This document shows positions 15,524-24,355 of a DNA stretch of 64,000 nt, piece after piece (position 1 is the stretch's first letter; each line of letters begins with the position of its first letter). The translations under genes were made by a program, and so were the position numbers. The notes beneath the pieces were generated by a model, which was not told the origin of the DNA, made no database searches, and worked only from the letters and a program-made list of their open reading frames with translations. Location of the stretch: the NCBI GenBank assembly GCA_023388315.1, contig JAEWGM010000044.1:1-64000 (forward strand), written 5' to 3'. Source of the stretch: Bacteroidota bacterium. Its GTDB lineage: Bacteria > Bacteroidota > Bacteroidia > Bacteroidales > Dysgonomonadaceae.

Positions 15524-18500
15524 TTAGAAACTTACGGATAAATTGAAATAATACGATCTAGTTGTAGGAGGAGACAATGATTCCAGCCCAACCGCATTTG
15601 TTCCTGTTGCATAAACCGACTCAGGATCAACTCCGTTTAAATGGCTCTTCAACATAAGAAGATTGTTAACTGAGAAACCAACCTTTGCTCCTTGAACACC
15701 AATTGATTGTGTGAATTTGGTGGGTACTTGATAATTTAACGATAAGTTTCTTATGCGGATGTTAGTTGCATCGAATAAGTTTTCTTCGGTAATACCCACG
15801 TTGGAGTTGGACCTTCCGGCAAGTGTCGTCCAGAATACTTGAGGATCAACCCCTGTGGTGTTTTTAACAAAATTATCACCTTCTTTCATCACACCATCGT
15901 AAACTATTTCATTTCTTTCGCCATTTACTACTGTGAGAGCCGATCTACCATTTGTCTTCAGCAGGTGGTTGGTATATGAATATATTTTACCACCAAATCT
16001 TCCGTCTATAAGAACGCTAAGCGAAATGTTTTTATAAGTAAACGTGTTAGTTATGCCTAAAAGCATATCGGGCTGCTGGTTGCCCAAATAATGACTGCCT
16101 TCTGCAGCTGTAGGAATACCACGCTCATCAACTATAATTTTTCCAAAATGCTCGCTCTTTTCATCTTCTACTCGAGCAAATTTACTACCGTAAATTACAC
16201 CATATCGCTCACCTGTTGCTGCTAAAATTCGTATGTTTTCAAAAGGCCATCCCAAGCCATATTGTGTTACTTCGTCTGAAAGTTCAAGCACGGTGTTGAT
16301 GTTTTTTGAAACGTTTGCCTCAATATCCCAAAGGAATGAATTTGTTTGAACCGGCCTTGCATTAATCATTAATTCAAATCCTTTGTTTTCGATGTTTCCG
16401 GCATTAATTTTCCGGTACTCGTAACCACTAAGCGGATTCAAAGGAATATTAAGAAGTTGATTGGTTGCATTTGATTTATAAAATGCCAAGTCAAAACCTA
16501 AACGATTGTCTAAGAATTTGGCTTCAAGACCAACTTCCCACGACTTAATCAATTCGTTTTTAACATCCGAATTATAAAGAACATTGTTTGTTCCAGCTGT
16601 AGTATTTCCGTTAGGATCTTTTCCTATTGTATAGAAGTTATACAGCTGATAAGGTCCCATGTCATTACCCACTGCGGCGTACGATGCGCGAAGTTTACCG
16701 TAAGTCAGCCAAGGCAAGTTGCTTCCTGATTTATGAATAAGTTCGGAGAAAACAAACGAGGTGCTAACGGAAGGATAAAAGAACGAGCGGTTTTCTTTGC
16801 TTAAGGTAGATGACCAGTCGTTACGTCCGGTAAAATCCAAAAATAGATATCTATCGTAATTAAACTGTAAAGTTCCATATAATGAGTTGATTTTATGGAG
16901 TCCATAGCCTTGAGATACCCCCGGATGTCCAACTGCATTGTTCAGTGAGAACAGGTTAGGAACTTCCAACTCTCCTGTACTGGATGAGATAGATGAGTTT
17001 TCTCTTTTCATCAGGTTGCCACCAAAAGTTGCTGCAGCACCTACTTTTCCAAACAATTCGTCTTTTGTCGCGCTAAATAAATAGCTCAAGTTAGTTTCAT
17101 TAAATACGTTTTTTCCTAAACTGTATTTACCTGTTGAAGTAAGAGGCCCTTTACCGTATGTTTTGGATTCGGTATTGGTGGTGTACATATCTGTACCTGC
17201 TTTAACTTCTCCAAACAACCAATCTGTGAACTGATATTTTAATGAACCGTTCATTAAGAAACGGTCTCTGTTGTCGTCGTTAAGATTGTAACGATAGGCC
17301 CAGTGAGGGTTTAGTCCACTTTGAGGGTTATACCAATAATGATTGCCAAACTCATCTACTGCCCCTTCAAAATCTCTGATATCTACTGTAGATGGCATGG
17401 TAAGAACGGTGCTATAGAAGTTTTCACCTCTATTTCCACCTAATGGACGGTTGTGTACAGATGTGTTAATGTATTGAATTTTGACATCAGTAGTCCATCT
17501 GTTATCTGTTCCAAAACTCGATACGAAACGGCTGATAAGATTCAGACGATTCAATTTAGAACCTGGGGCAATGTCTTGGTTCGATGAGTGTGTGATGGAT
17601 GAATAGAGTGATGAGGCTTCACCCAGTTGGCGTGATAACGCCACAGAGTTTTGAGTGTTTATGCCTGTGCGCATAAAATTAGAAATATTATCGTATGCCT
17701 GAAGTGGTGTTTTTGTTTTGTCCCATTTTTCCACTTCTTGTCCTTCGATTTTAGGTCCCCAGCTAGAACCGGAGTTAGGATCGTATACGCCATTGCTTCC
17801 TTGTCCAAAAGCAGTTTGAAGATCGGGGACCATAAATAGATTTTCAAAACCCGTTGTAGAGGTAAACGTTACTCCCATACCTTTTTGTGCGCTTCCGGTT
17901 TTGGTTGTAATTAAAATAACTCCGTTACCTGCACGCGAACCATATAATGCTGCAGCTGAAGCTCCTTTAAGAACAGACATTGATGCAATATCTTCGGGGT
18001 TTAGGTCGCCCAGTCCATTACCCATATCCATACTTGGGTTCCAGAAGTCATTGTTGCTTGCTCCCGTAAAGTTATCCATAGGAATACCATCAACAACAAT
18101 TAAGGGTTGGTTATCGCCAGTTAATGAGTTGTTACCGCGAAGTACTATTTTTGAAGAACCACCAACACCGGAACTTCCCCTAACCACTTGTAGTCCGGCA
18201 ACTTTTCCTGAAAGCGCATTCGCAATATTTACTTCTCTTGCTTGCACCAAGTCGTCACCTTTAATCTCTTGCAACGCATATCCCAGGGATTTTCTATCCC
18301 GTCTAATTCCCAACGCTGTTACCACCACCTCGTCCAATAATTCGGAGTCGGTTGCCATTACAACGTCAATTGTGGTTCTTCCGTTTACGGGAACAACTTG
18401 TGTTGATAATCCCACATGCTAAACTGCAATGACGCGTCTGAAGGTACATTGTTCAAAGTGTACCGTCCATCAATGTCCGTAACAGTTCCTTTAGAGGCAT

Positions 18501-18654
18501 CTCCTGCAACAATTACGGTTGCGCCAATAACCTCCAAGCCAGTGTCGTCGGTTACCGTGCCGCTTACATTAATTGTTTGAGCAGAAACAGATAAGGCAAA
18601 TACACTCAATAATAGCGTATATAAGCCTTTCGCAAAAAGATTCTTTCTTTTCAT
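15524..18654 (-). pseudogene. SusC/RagA TonB-dependent transporter, interrupted by a 1-base frameshift
   Basis: Read as one gene this is a SusC-type TonB-linked outer-membrane transporter of about 1,040 residues, the normal size. The first 79 residues (18654 to about 18418) give a signal peptide (MKRKNLFAKGLYTLLLSVFALSVSAQ) and the carboxypeptidase-regulatory-like domain (GTVTDDTGLEVIGATV, GTVTDIDGRYTLNNVPSDASLQFS). The remainder lies in another frame from 18415: VPVNGRTTIDVVMATDSELLDEVVVTALG, the plug (GLQVVRGSSGVGGSSKIVLRGNNSL...IVVDGIPM) and the barrel, ending NLSVSF. The family consensus FSYVG at the junction would be restored by one extra A on the plus strand after 18417. Whether this is real decay or a sequencing error is not decided here. 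Confidence 0.88.
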
Positions 18655-18751
18655 TCTCTCTTGTTTTTAATTTAGTGATTTATAGTTAATTATATAGTTT
18701 CTCGTATGAGCATAGAAAGCGCATGCTGACCTATGCTGCATCAATTTGTTG

Positions 18752-18759
18752 CAAAGATA
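18752..18759 (-). promoter_or_regulatory. -7 promoter box upstream of susC
   Basis: Plus CAAAGATA reads TATCTTTG on the minus strand, a full match to TAnnTTTG, about 100 bases before the susC start. A near-palindrome TATATCATTTTGATATA lies just upstream and could be an operator. Confidence 0.5.
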
Positions 18760-18903
18760 TATCATTTTGATATATGTTAATATATTTTTAACACGGAAAA
18801 TCCGTTAATTAACAATATTTCAGAAAAAGATGGGGTGTGTTTTAACTTATTTGGGCAGAATGAAGGTTGAATATAAAAAACAGGCTCGCTTGGAGGTGAT
18901 AAA

Positions 18904-18938
18904 ATAAACGAAGCGATAATTTTTCGCTCCGTTTATTA
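18904..18938 (-). terminator. intrinsic terminator of trxB
   Basis: An interrupted stem (AATAAACG plus AGCGA against TTCGCT plus CGTTTATT) lies just after the trxB stop at 18945 and is followed on the minus strand by TTTTATCA. Confidence 0.75.
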
Positions 18939-18944
18939 AAATTT

Positions 18945-19886
18945 TTACAATCCTTTTTCCGATAGGTATCTTTCGGCGTCCATCGCGGCTCGGCATCCGG
19001 TGCCGGCAGCGGTAACTGCTTGTCGATAAAGTGGATCAGCAACGTCTCCGCAGGCAAAAACGCCTTCCACATTGGTTTTTGTGGTGGGGTGTTGGGTGTG
19101 TATATAGCCCACGTTATCCGTTTCAACAAAATCTTTAAAAATATCGGTGTTGGGTTTATGCCCGATGGCAAGGAAAAATCCATCTATTTTAATGTCCACT
19201 TTTTCTTCGTCGGGTTCGCCCATGCGTTTTACCAAATGCGCTCCTTCTACACCGTTCTCTCCGAACAATCCAACTGTGTTGTGTTCGAACAGGATTTCAA
19301 TTTTTGGGTTGTTCATAACACGCTCTTGCATAATTTTTGACGCGCGCAAATAATCTTTACGAACAATCATGTACACTTTATCCGCTAATCCGGAAAGGTA
19401 GGTGGCTTCTTCACAGGCTGTATCGCCGCCTCCCACCACGGCCACTTTCTTTTTCCGATAGAAAAAACCGTCGCACGTCGCGCAGGCAGATACGCCCATT
19501 CCGGCGTATTTCGTCTCATCGGGTAACCCTAAATATTTTGCGGTAGCGCCGGTGGAGATGATGACCGTGTCGGCCTCAATAACGTGCTCGTTGTCAATGG
19601 TTACTTTGTGTGGGTGCGAAGAGAAATCTACCGAGGTTGCTCTTCCCGGAAACACTTCTGTGCCGTATCTTTGGGCTTGTTTTTTAAGATCTTCCATCAA
19701 TCCGGGGCCGGTGATTCCTTCGGGATAGCCCGGAAAATTTTCAACTTCGGTTGTGGTTGTTAGCTGCCCTCCGGGCTGCAGGCCTTCATATAAAACAGGA
19801 TCCAAATTGGCACGCGAGGCATAAATAGCGGCGGTGTATCCGGCTGGCCCTGAGCCGATAATCAGGCATCGTACTTTGTTTCTCAT
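18945..19886 (-). CDS. trxB: thioredoxin-disulfide reductase
   Basis: TrxB uses NADPH to reduce thioredoxin in the cytoplasm. The 313-residue protein has the FAD motif GSGPAGYTAAIYASRA, the NADPH motif VVGGGDTACEEATYLS, the redox pair CATC at residues 135-138, and the C-terminal FAD signature GVFACGDVADPLYRQAVTAAGTGCRAAMDAE. Upstream are a clear TATCTTTG promoter box and a terminator-like hairpin inside the leader. In this genome it lies in the ftsK-lolA-trxB direction, with a four-helix-bundle element between lolA and trxB. It probably serves Tpx, encoded 6 kb away. Confidence 0.96.
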   Translation of the reverse strand: MRNKVRCLIIGSGPAGYTAAIYASRANLDPVLYEGLQPGGQLTTTTEVENFPGYPEGITGPGLMEDLKKQAQRYGTEVFPGRATSVDFSSHPHKVTIDNEHVIEADTVIISTGATAKYLGLPDETKYAGMGVSACATCDGFFYRKKKVAVVGGGDTACEEATYLSGLADKVYMIVRKDYLRASKIMQERVMNNPKIEILFEHNTVGLFGENGVEGAHLVKRMGEPDEEKVDIKIDGFFLAIGHKPNTDIFKDFVETDNVGYIHTQHPTTKTNVEGVFACGDVADPLYRQAVTAAGTGCRAAMDAERYLSEKGL

Positions 19887-19899
19887 AAAATTTAGTCTT

Positions 19900-19928
19900 T
19901 AAAAAACCTTCTCTTTTATAGGAGAAGG
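19900..19928 (-). promoter_or_regulatory. candidate attenuator hairpin in the trxB leader
   Basis: On the minus strand the stem CCTTCTC / GAGAAGG with a TATAAA-type loop is followed by TTTTTT, then AAAGACTAAATTTT and the trxB ATG. It lies after the trxB promoter box (plus 19950-19957), so transcripts from that promoter must pass a terminator before reaching the gene. Confidence 0.55.
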
Positions 19929-19949
19929 CCGTGATGTGAATAATTGCCT

Positions 19950-19957
19950 CAAAGATA
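19950..19957 (-). promoter_or_regulatory. -7 promoter box of trxB
   Basis: Plus CAAAGATA reads TATCTTTG on the minus strand. No other TAnnTTTG lies between it and the trxB ATG about 64 bases downstream. Confidence 0.6.
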
Positions 19958-20020
19958 CAACTATTCTTATATATGCGAAAGGGTTATCGTAATTTTCTAT
20001 TTATATTAAATGAGGTAGAT

Positions 20021-20525
20021 GTTGGCGGGTGTTGGGTGCTGGGTGTTGGGTGCTGGGTGCTGGGTGCTAGGTGCTAGGTACGGGATGTTGGGTGTTGAAG
20101 TCATTTTAATTTGCTTTTAAAGGCAATCATCATATTCATCAAATGAAAGGACTCATCATATAGTTGTTGGAATTTTTCATTCGTTATGTATTTTCTTAAT
20201 TTGGCTTTATGTAAACAAGTTACTACTTCTGCCAATGAACGAATGGAATATCCTATGAACTTTTTAAATTCAGGATTTGATTGTTCGATAGAACCCTCGG
20301 AAATATTTAATGCAATGGAGTCGGCGGCTCTTCTTATTTGTGAACTTAAGTTATAGATTTCTTCTTTGGGAAAAGTTTTGGAAATATCATTAATGTCTTC
20401 TCCAAAACTCATTGCTTTCTGCCAAATAGTTAATTTCTCAAATTTAAAACTCATAATGATTGTTTTTGGGTATCTAAACATCCTTCACTCCGCACCCAAC
20501 ATCAAACATCCAACATCCAGCAATG
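20021..20525 (-). mobile_element. hairpin-ended four-helix-bundle element, copy 2
   Basis: This has the same layout as the copy at 9.3 kb but a different tract. The right flank (20478-20525, CACCCAACATC / CATCCAACATCC units) and the left flank (20021-20100, GGGTGTTGGGTGCTGGG-type repeats ending GGGATGTTGGGTGTTGAAG) are imperfect reverse complements. The four-helix-bundle ORF fills the space between, with its stop abutting the left tract. It lies between lolA and trxB, whose spacing is otherwise short. Mobility is inferred. Confidence 0.5.
20101..20454 (-). CDS. four helix bundle protein (IVS/S23 family), second copy
   Basis: The protein is 117 residues from ATG 20454 (MSFKFEKLTIWQKAMSFGEDINDISKTFP). 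It then has SSQIRRAADSIALNISEGS, KFIGYSIRSLAEVVTCLHKAKL and a final helix ending MMIAFKSKLK. It belongs to the same family as the gene at 9317 but is clearly divergent, so the two are not recent duplicates. An upstream extension to 20481 runs into the repeat tract and is rejected. It is all helical with no catalytic residues; the family's biochemical role is unknown. Confidence 0.83.
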   Translation of the reverse strand: MSFKFEKLTIWQKAMSFGEDINDISKTFPKEEIYNLSSQIRRAADSIALNISEGSIEQSNPEFKKFIGYSIRSLAEVVTCLHKAKLRKYITNEKFQQLYDESFHLMNMMIAFKSKLK

Positions 20526-20526
20526 C

Positions 20527-21171
20527 CTACCTCAAATCTACTATTTCAACGCCTTTGTGGTTGTTTTTATTGAAAACGAACTCGCTATCCGCAAATTTAT
20601 GGTTGGCATTGTAGTTGGTGATGTCTATTTTGTTTTTAACTCCGTTGTTCATCGTGGTATTTACTTGAAGAACGGTGTTCGAGGCTTTGTCAATAGCAAC
20701 CGATACTGCTTTGAAATCTTTATTGGTGGAAGCGGGAACCATATCAATAACGTAGGCGCTTTTACCGTTTATGGTTTTGGACACGGGTGCTTTCAGCGAG
20801 AATCCCGATTTGTACATTCCCAATAGCGCCAGGGGGCTGATGGCGGCAATTTCTTGTCCTGTGGGATTGCTGATATTAACTTCGTTGATGTCTTTCATTA
20901 ACACCCATTGGGTTTTGCCGTCGAACCACACGTCCATAGCTTCGGTGGTGAGTTTGAATTTGTTGCCTTTTATCAGCGCTTTCCCTTCTTGCGGCTGAAA
21001 TGCTGCTCCGCTTGCATCTTGCGTGGTGGCTTTAAACGAAAGGGTAATTCCGTCAGACGATTCGTATCCGCTGTACACTTTATCCAGAATGCTTTTCGCG
21101 TTGTTGGCATTTTGTGCGAACGCAATGGAAACGATAAATAAAATGGCAATGGTGACTATATTTCTTTTCAT
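20527..21171 (-). CDS. lolA: LolA-like outer-membrane lipoprotein carrier protein
   Basis: The 214-residue protein has a signal peptide (MKRNIVTIAILFIVSIAFAQ) and the half-barrel pattern of LolA: SILDKVYSGYESSDGITLSFKATTQD, GKALIKGNKFKLTTEAMDVWFDGKTQWVLMKDINEVNISNPT and a late NHKFADSEFVFNKNNHKGVEIVDLR. LolA shuttles lipoproteins across the periplasm to the outer membrane. In Bacteroidetes it is usually encoded directly after ftsK, as here. The gap between the two carries a decayed four-helix-bundle element. Confidence 0.88.
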   Translation of the reverse strand: MKRNIVTIAILFIVSIAFAQNANNAKSILDKVYSGYESSDGITLSFKATTQDASGAAFQPQEGKALIKGNKFKLTTEAMDVWFDGKTQWVLMKDINEVNISNPTGQEIAAISPLALLGMYKSGFSLKAPVSKTINGKSAYVIDMVPASTNKDFKAVSVAIDKASNTVLQVNTTMNNGVKNKIDITNYNANHKFADSEFVFNKNNHKGVEIVDLR

Positions 21172-21235
21172 AATGTTGTTTTTTGGGTTTGTACTAGATA
21201 GACGAGCGGGAGTTGGGAAAGTTTAATAGGGCGGG

Positions 21236-21395
21236 GAGACCGATAACTGATGACGGATACGAAGGCTCATCATTTTATGTTCTCCATACATCCGTTCATA
21301 AGTTGTTAGTTTTTCAAATTTGAAACTCACAACAAAATTTATTTATAATCGATTTTTCACCGGCCAGTCAACTTCCGTCATCGGTAATCCGACAT
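21236..21395 (-). pseudogene. decayed four-helix-bundle element, copy 3
   Basis: In the ftsK-lolA gap the minus strand (from about 21332 down to 21300) reads SFKFEKLT, the same N-terminal residues as the intact gene at 20454 and about 80 percent alike over 27 bases. The frame then loses resemblance within a few codons. Around it lie a left tract GATAACTGATGACGGATA (21243-21260) and a right tract whose reverse complement is GATTACCGATGACGGAAG (about 21373-21390). They are imperfect inverted repeats with a third, different sequence. I read it as a collapsed copy of the same element. Confidence 0.5.
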
Positions 21396-21399
21396 TCTA

Positions 21400-23913
21400 C
21401 TACCTCAAGGAATCCAACAATTTCTCCAATGAATATTCATCCGTAATGTACACTTCGCGGGGTTTGCTTCCTTGTGCGGGTCCAACAATTCCCACCGCTT
21501 CAATTTGGTCCATTAATCGTCCGGCACGGTTGTAACCGATAGAGAATTTTCGTTGTATAAGCGATGTGGAACCTTGCTGATGAATCACAATTAGCCGTGC
21601 GGCTTCTTCAAAAAGCGCGTCGCGCTCTTGGTCTATAGCGGCGGATTTATCTTCGCTCACCTCCGATACGATTTCGGGAAGGGCGAACGCTTCTTCGTAG
21701 CCGCGTTGCTTGCCAATGTATTGGGCGACTTCTTCCACCTCTGGCGTGTCAACAAAGGCGCATTGAATGCGTATGAGGTGGCTGCCTTGTGAGAAAAGCA
21801 TATCGCCGCGGCCAATGAGTTGGTTGGCACCGCCCATATCTAAAATGGTGCGCGAGTCAATTTGCGAGGTTACCCTAAAAGCCATTCGGGCAGGGAAGTT
21901 CGCTTTAATGGTACCGGTAATGATGTTGGTGGTAGGCCGCTGCGTGGCAATCACCATATGCATTCCCACGGCGCGTGCCTTTTGCGCGATGCGCGCGATG
22001 GGCATTTCAATTTCTTTTCCGGCTGTCATAATCAAATCGCCAAACTCGTCAATAACCACCACAATATAAGGCATGTATCGGTGCCCGTTGTTGGGGTTGA
22101 GGCGTCGTTTTATAAATTTGGCGTTGTACTCTTTTATGGTGCGCACGTGTGCCCGCATCAGTAGCTCGTAGCGATCGTCCATTTCTTTTGTGAGCGAGTT
22201 CAGCGTTTGCGTAACTTTGCTCACATCGGTAATAATGGCTTTTTCCTCATCGGGAAGTTTGGCCAAATAATGCTTCTCAATGGTAGAGTAAATATTGAAT
22301 TCCACCATTTTGGGGTCGATGAGCACCATCTTCATTTCCGATGGGTGTTTTTTATACAATAGCGATGTGATAATGGCGTTCAACCCCACCGATTTACCTT
22401 GCCCCGTGGCGCCTGCCACCAACAAGTGCGGCATTTTGGTGAGGTCGAAAATAAAGACTTCGTTTGTGATGGTTTTTCCCAACGCCACAGGTAGGTCGAG
22501 AGTGGATTCCTGGAACTTTTTAGAGGAAATAACCGATTGCATCGATACAATTTGCGGATCTTTGTTGGGCACTTCAATCCCGATGGTGCCTTTACCCGGC
22601 ATCGGCGCGATAATACGGATTCCAAGCGCCGAAAGGCTCAGCGCGATATCGTCCTCCAAATTGCGGATACGCGAAATTCTCACACCCGCCTGCGGCACAA
22701 TTTCATATAGCGTAATGGTGGGACCCACCGTGGCTTTTATGGAAGTGATTTCGATGCCGTAATTGCGCAATGTGCGAATGATTTTATCTTTGTTTTCGTT
22801 TTGCTCTTGCATATCCACCGCACGATTTCCGGTGTTGTACACTTTCAACAACTCCATTGAAGGAAATTGGAAACTCGACAAGTCTTTTTTCGGATCGTAG
22901 TCTTCCATTTCTTCCACTTCCGTTACGGCTGCATCGGTTGATAAGGGAGTTGCTTCGGGCGTAGCCGTCGCGGGTTGGGAAACTTCTTCGTCTTTAGGAA
23001 CAATGATTTCGAAATCTTTTGGCGCTGCTTGTTTTTTGTCTGTCGTGGGTTGCAGCGATGGCTTCGCGGAAACGATTGGTTGTGTGGGAGCGCCCGTTTC
23101 AATCTTCTCGAAAGGAATGTTGATTTCTGCGCTTTCTTCCTCCTCAATGGTTTTTTCTTTGCGTAACGAGGCGAAAAGTTTTTTCAACGGATTGGGCCTT
23201 TTCTCTGCAATTTCGTCTTCAAATGGGGGCTCTTCTTTCTCATCGGCGCTACCTGATGCACCAAATGTGGGTTTGTTATTGACGAGTGTTTCCTGTATTT
23301 TGTACATGGAACTTTTTCTGAAAAGCACCGCGATCACCACAATAAATAAAACGATAAGCAGCATAACCCCCGGCCACCCAAGGCTGTTTTCAAGAATTTG
23401 TTCAATTTGGCTTCCATGCGCGCCACCCCAGTTAATGTGGCTTCGCGGGAAGAGTTTCCCCAACACGAAGGCGCTTGTTATGGAGCCGAAAATCAATCCC
23501 ATGGCGGTAATCAACAAGGCTTTAAGAAAAGAGAAGTCGGACACCTTCATCATCCGCAGCCCTATGTAAACAATAAAGATGGGGATAAGCGCTGAGAATA
23601 TGCCAAACCACCCGTTTACCATCACTTCGGCAATGTACGCGCCTCCGGCGCCGGTCCAATTGTCCACTTCCAACGCTTTGCTGCGAATCAGCTCACCAAA
23701 CGATTTGTTCAACACTTTGCTTTGATCGGCAGCACCGGTGAAAAAGAACGAAATCATGGACATCAGCATAAAAATGCCTGTGAAAGCGACGATTAACCCG
23801 GCGATAAATCGGGCGCGTTCACTTTTTATAAAATTGGCGAAACCGTTATTTTTTCGCCGTCTTGATGCCGCGGTGGTTCTTCTCCGAGGGCTTCTTTTTT
23901 TTCTTTTTGCCAT
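21400..23913 (-). CDS. ftsK: DNA translocase FtsK
   Basis: FtsK pumps DNA at the septum and activates dimer resolution during division. The 837-residue protein has a basic start (MAKRKKRSPRRRTTAASRRRKN), four transmembrane segments in the first 200 residues, a linker with many charged and proline residues, and the RecA-like motor. Walker A is GATGQGKS near residue 495 and Walker B is YIVVVIDEFGDLIM. The C-terminal gamma domain (DALFEEAARLIVIHQQGSTSLIQRKFSIGYNRAGRLMDQIE) reads KOPS sites. Size and order are normal for Bacteroidetes. A TACTTTTG promoter box lies 70 bases upstream. Confidence 0.96.
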   Translation of the reverse strand: MAKRKKRSPRRRTTAASRRRKNNGFANFIKSERARFIAGLIVAFTGIFMLMSMISFFFTGAADQSKVLNKSFGELIRSKALEVDNWTGAGGAYIAEVMVNGWFGIFSALIPIFIVYIGLRMMKVSDFSFLKALLITAMGLIFGSITSAFVLGKLFPRSHINWGGAHGSQIEQILENSLGWPGVMLLIVLFIVVIAVLFRKSSMYKIQETLVNNKPTFGASGSADEKEEPPFEDEIAEKRPNPLKKLFASLRKEKTIEEEESAEINIPFEKIETGAPTQPIVSAKPSLQPTTDKKQAAPKDFEIIVPKDEEVSQPATATPEATPLSTDAAVTEVEEMEDYDPKKDLSSFQFPSMELLKVYNTGNRAVDMQEQNENKDKIIRTLRNYGIEITSIKATVGPTITLYEIVPQAGVRISRIRNLEDDIALSLSALGIRIIAPMPGKGTIGIEVPNKDPQIVSMQSVISSKKFQESTLDLPVALGKTITNEVFIFDLTKMPHLLVAGATGQGKSVGLNAIITSLLYKKHPSEMKMVLIDPKMVEFNIYSTIEKHYLAKLPDEEKAIITDVSKVTQTLNSLTKEMDDRYELLMRAHVRTIKEYNAKFIKRRLNPNNGHRYMPYIVVVIDEFGDLIMTAGKEIEMPIARIAQKARAVGMHMVIATQRPTTNIITGTIKANFPARMAFRVTSQIDSRTILDMGGANQLIGRGDMLFSQGSHLIRIQCAFVDTPEVEEVAQYIGKQRGYEEAFALPEIVSEVSEDKSAAIDQERDALFEEAARLIVIHQQGSTSLIQRKFSIGYNRAGRLMDQIEAVGIVGPAQGSKPREVYITDEYSLEKLLDSLR

Positions 23914-23980
23914 TATTGTTTTGGTTTACGCGATGTTACTCCTGCGCGTAAAGTTAAGTGGAGTTTCTTTCTATTTGTTG

Positions 23981-23988
23981 CAAAAGTA
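23981..23988 (-). promoter_or_regulatory. -7 promoter box of ftsK
   Basis: Plus CAAAAGTA reads TACTTTTG on the minus strand, matching TAnnTTTG, about 70 bases before the ftsK ATG. Confidence 0.55.
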
Positions 23989-24114
23989 ATAAAAAGAAAG
24001 TTAGCTTTAAAGTTTTGCGAATTCTTATTTGGACTAAAGGCAATAAAATTCCGAGCCAACAGAATGTTTCATCCCGATGGCCTAAGAAAGTGGGCAGCCT
24101 TGAAATATAAGGAT

Positions 24115-24330
24115 TTACTTCTTTTTCCCTACTAAAAATATTCCGCCTATAAGAGCAATTGCCGCGCCAATGAGTTGAACGATGGCTACTTCTTTCGCTC
24201 CGCTGTCTTCGGCGCGAAGTTCAATGCCGAAGAAACTAACGGCCGATGTGCTTTCTTGCAATCCGGTAATGCCTAAATAAGCTAATACTAAGGCTACTAC
24301 GATAAGAATAATTCCGATAACTGGTCTCAT
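24115..24330 (-). CDS. small two-helix membrane protein, DUF3185-like
   Basis: This 71-residue protein has one hydrophobic helix at the N-terminus (GIILIVVALVLAYLGITGL), a short polar loop with SFFGIELRAEDSG, and a second helix (VQLIGAAIALIGGIFLVG) ending in GKKK. The layout resembles DUF3185 small membrane proteins, whose function is unknown. The gene follows the YihY/BrkB gene by 25 bases on the same strand and is probably cotranscribed with it. Confidence 0.6.
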   Translation of the reverse strand: MRPVIGIILIVVALVLAYLGITGLQESTSAVSFFGIELRAEDSGAKEVAIVQLIGAAIALIGGIFLVGKKK

Positions 24331-24355
24331 TGATATAATTTTTAAAATGAATTGT

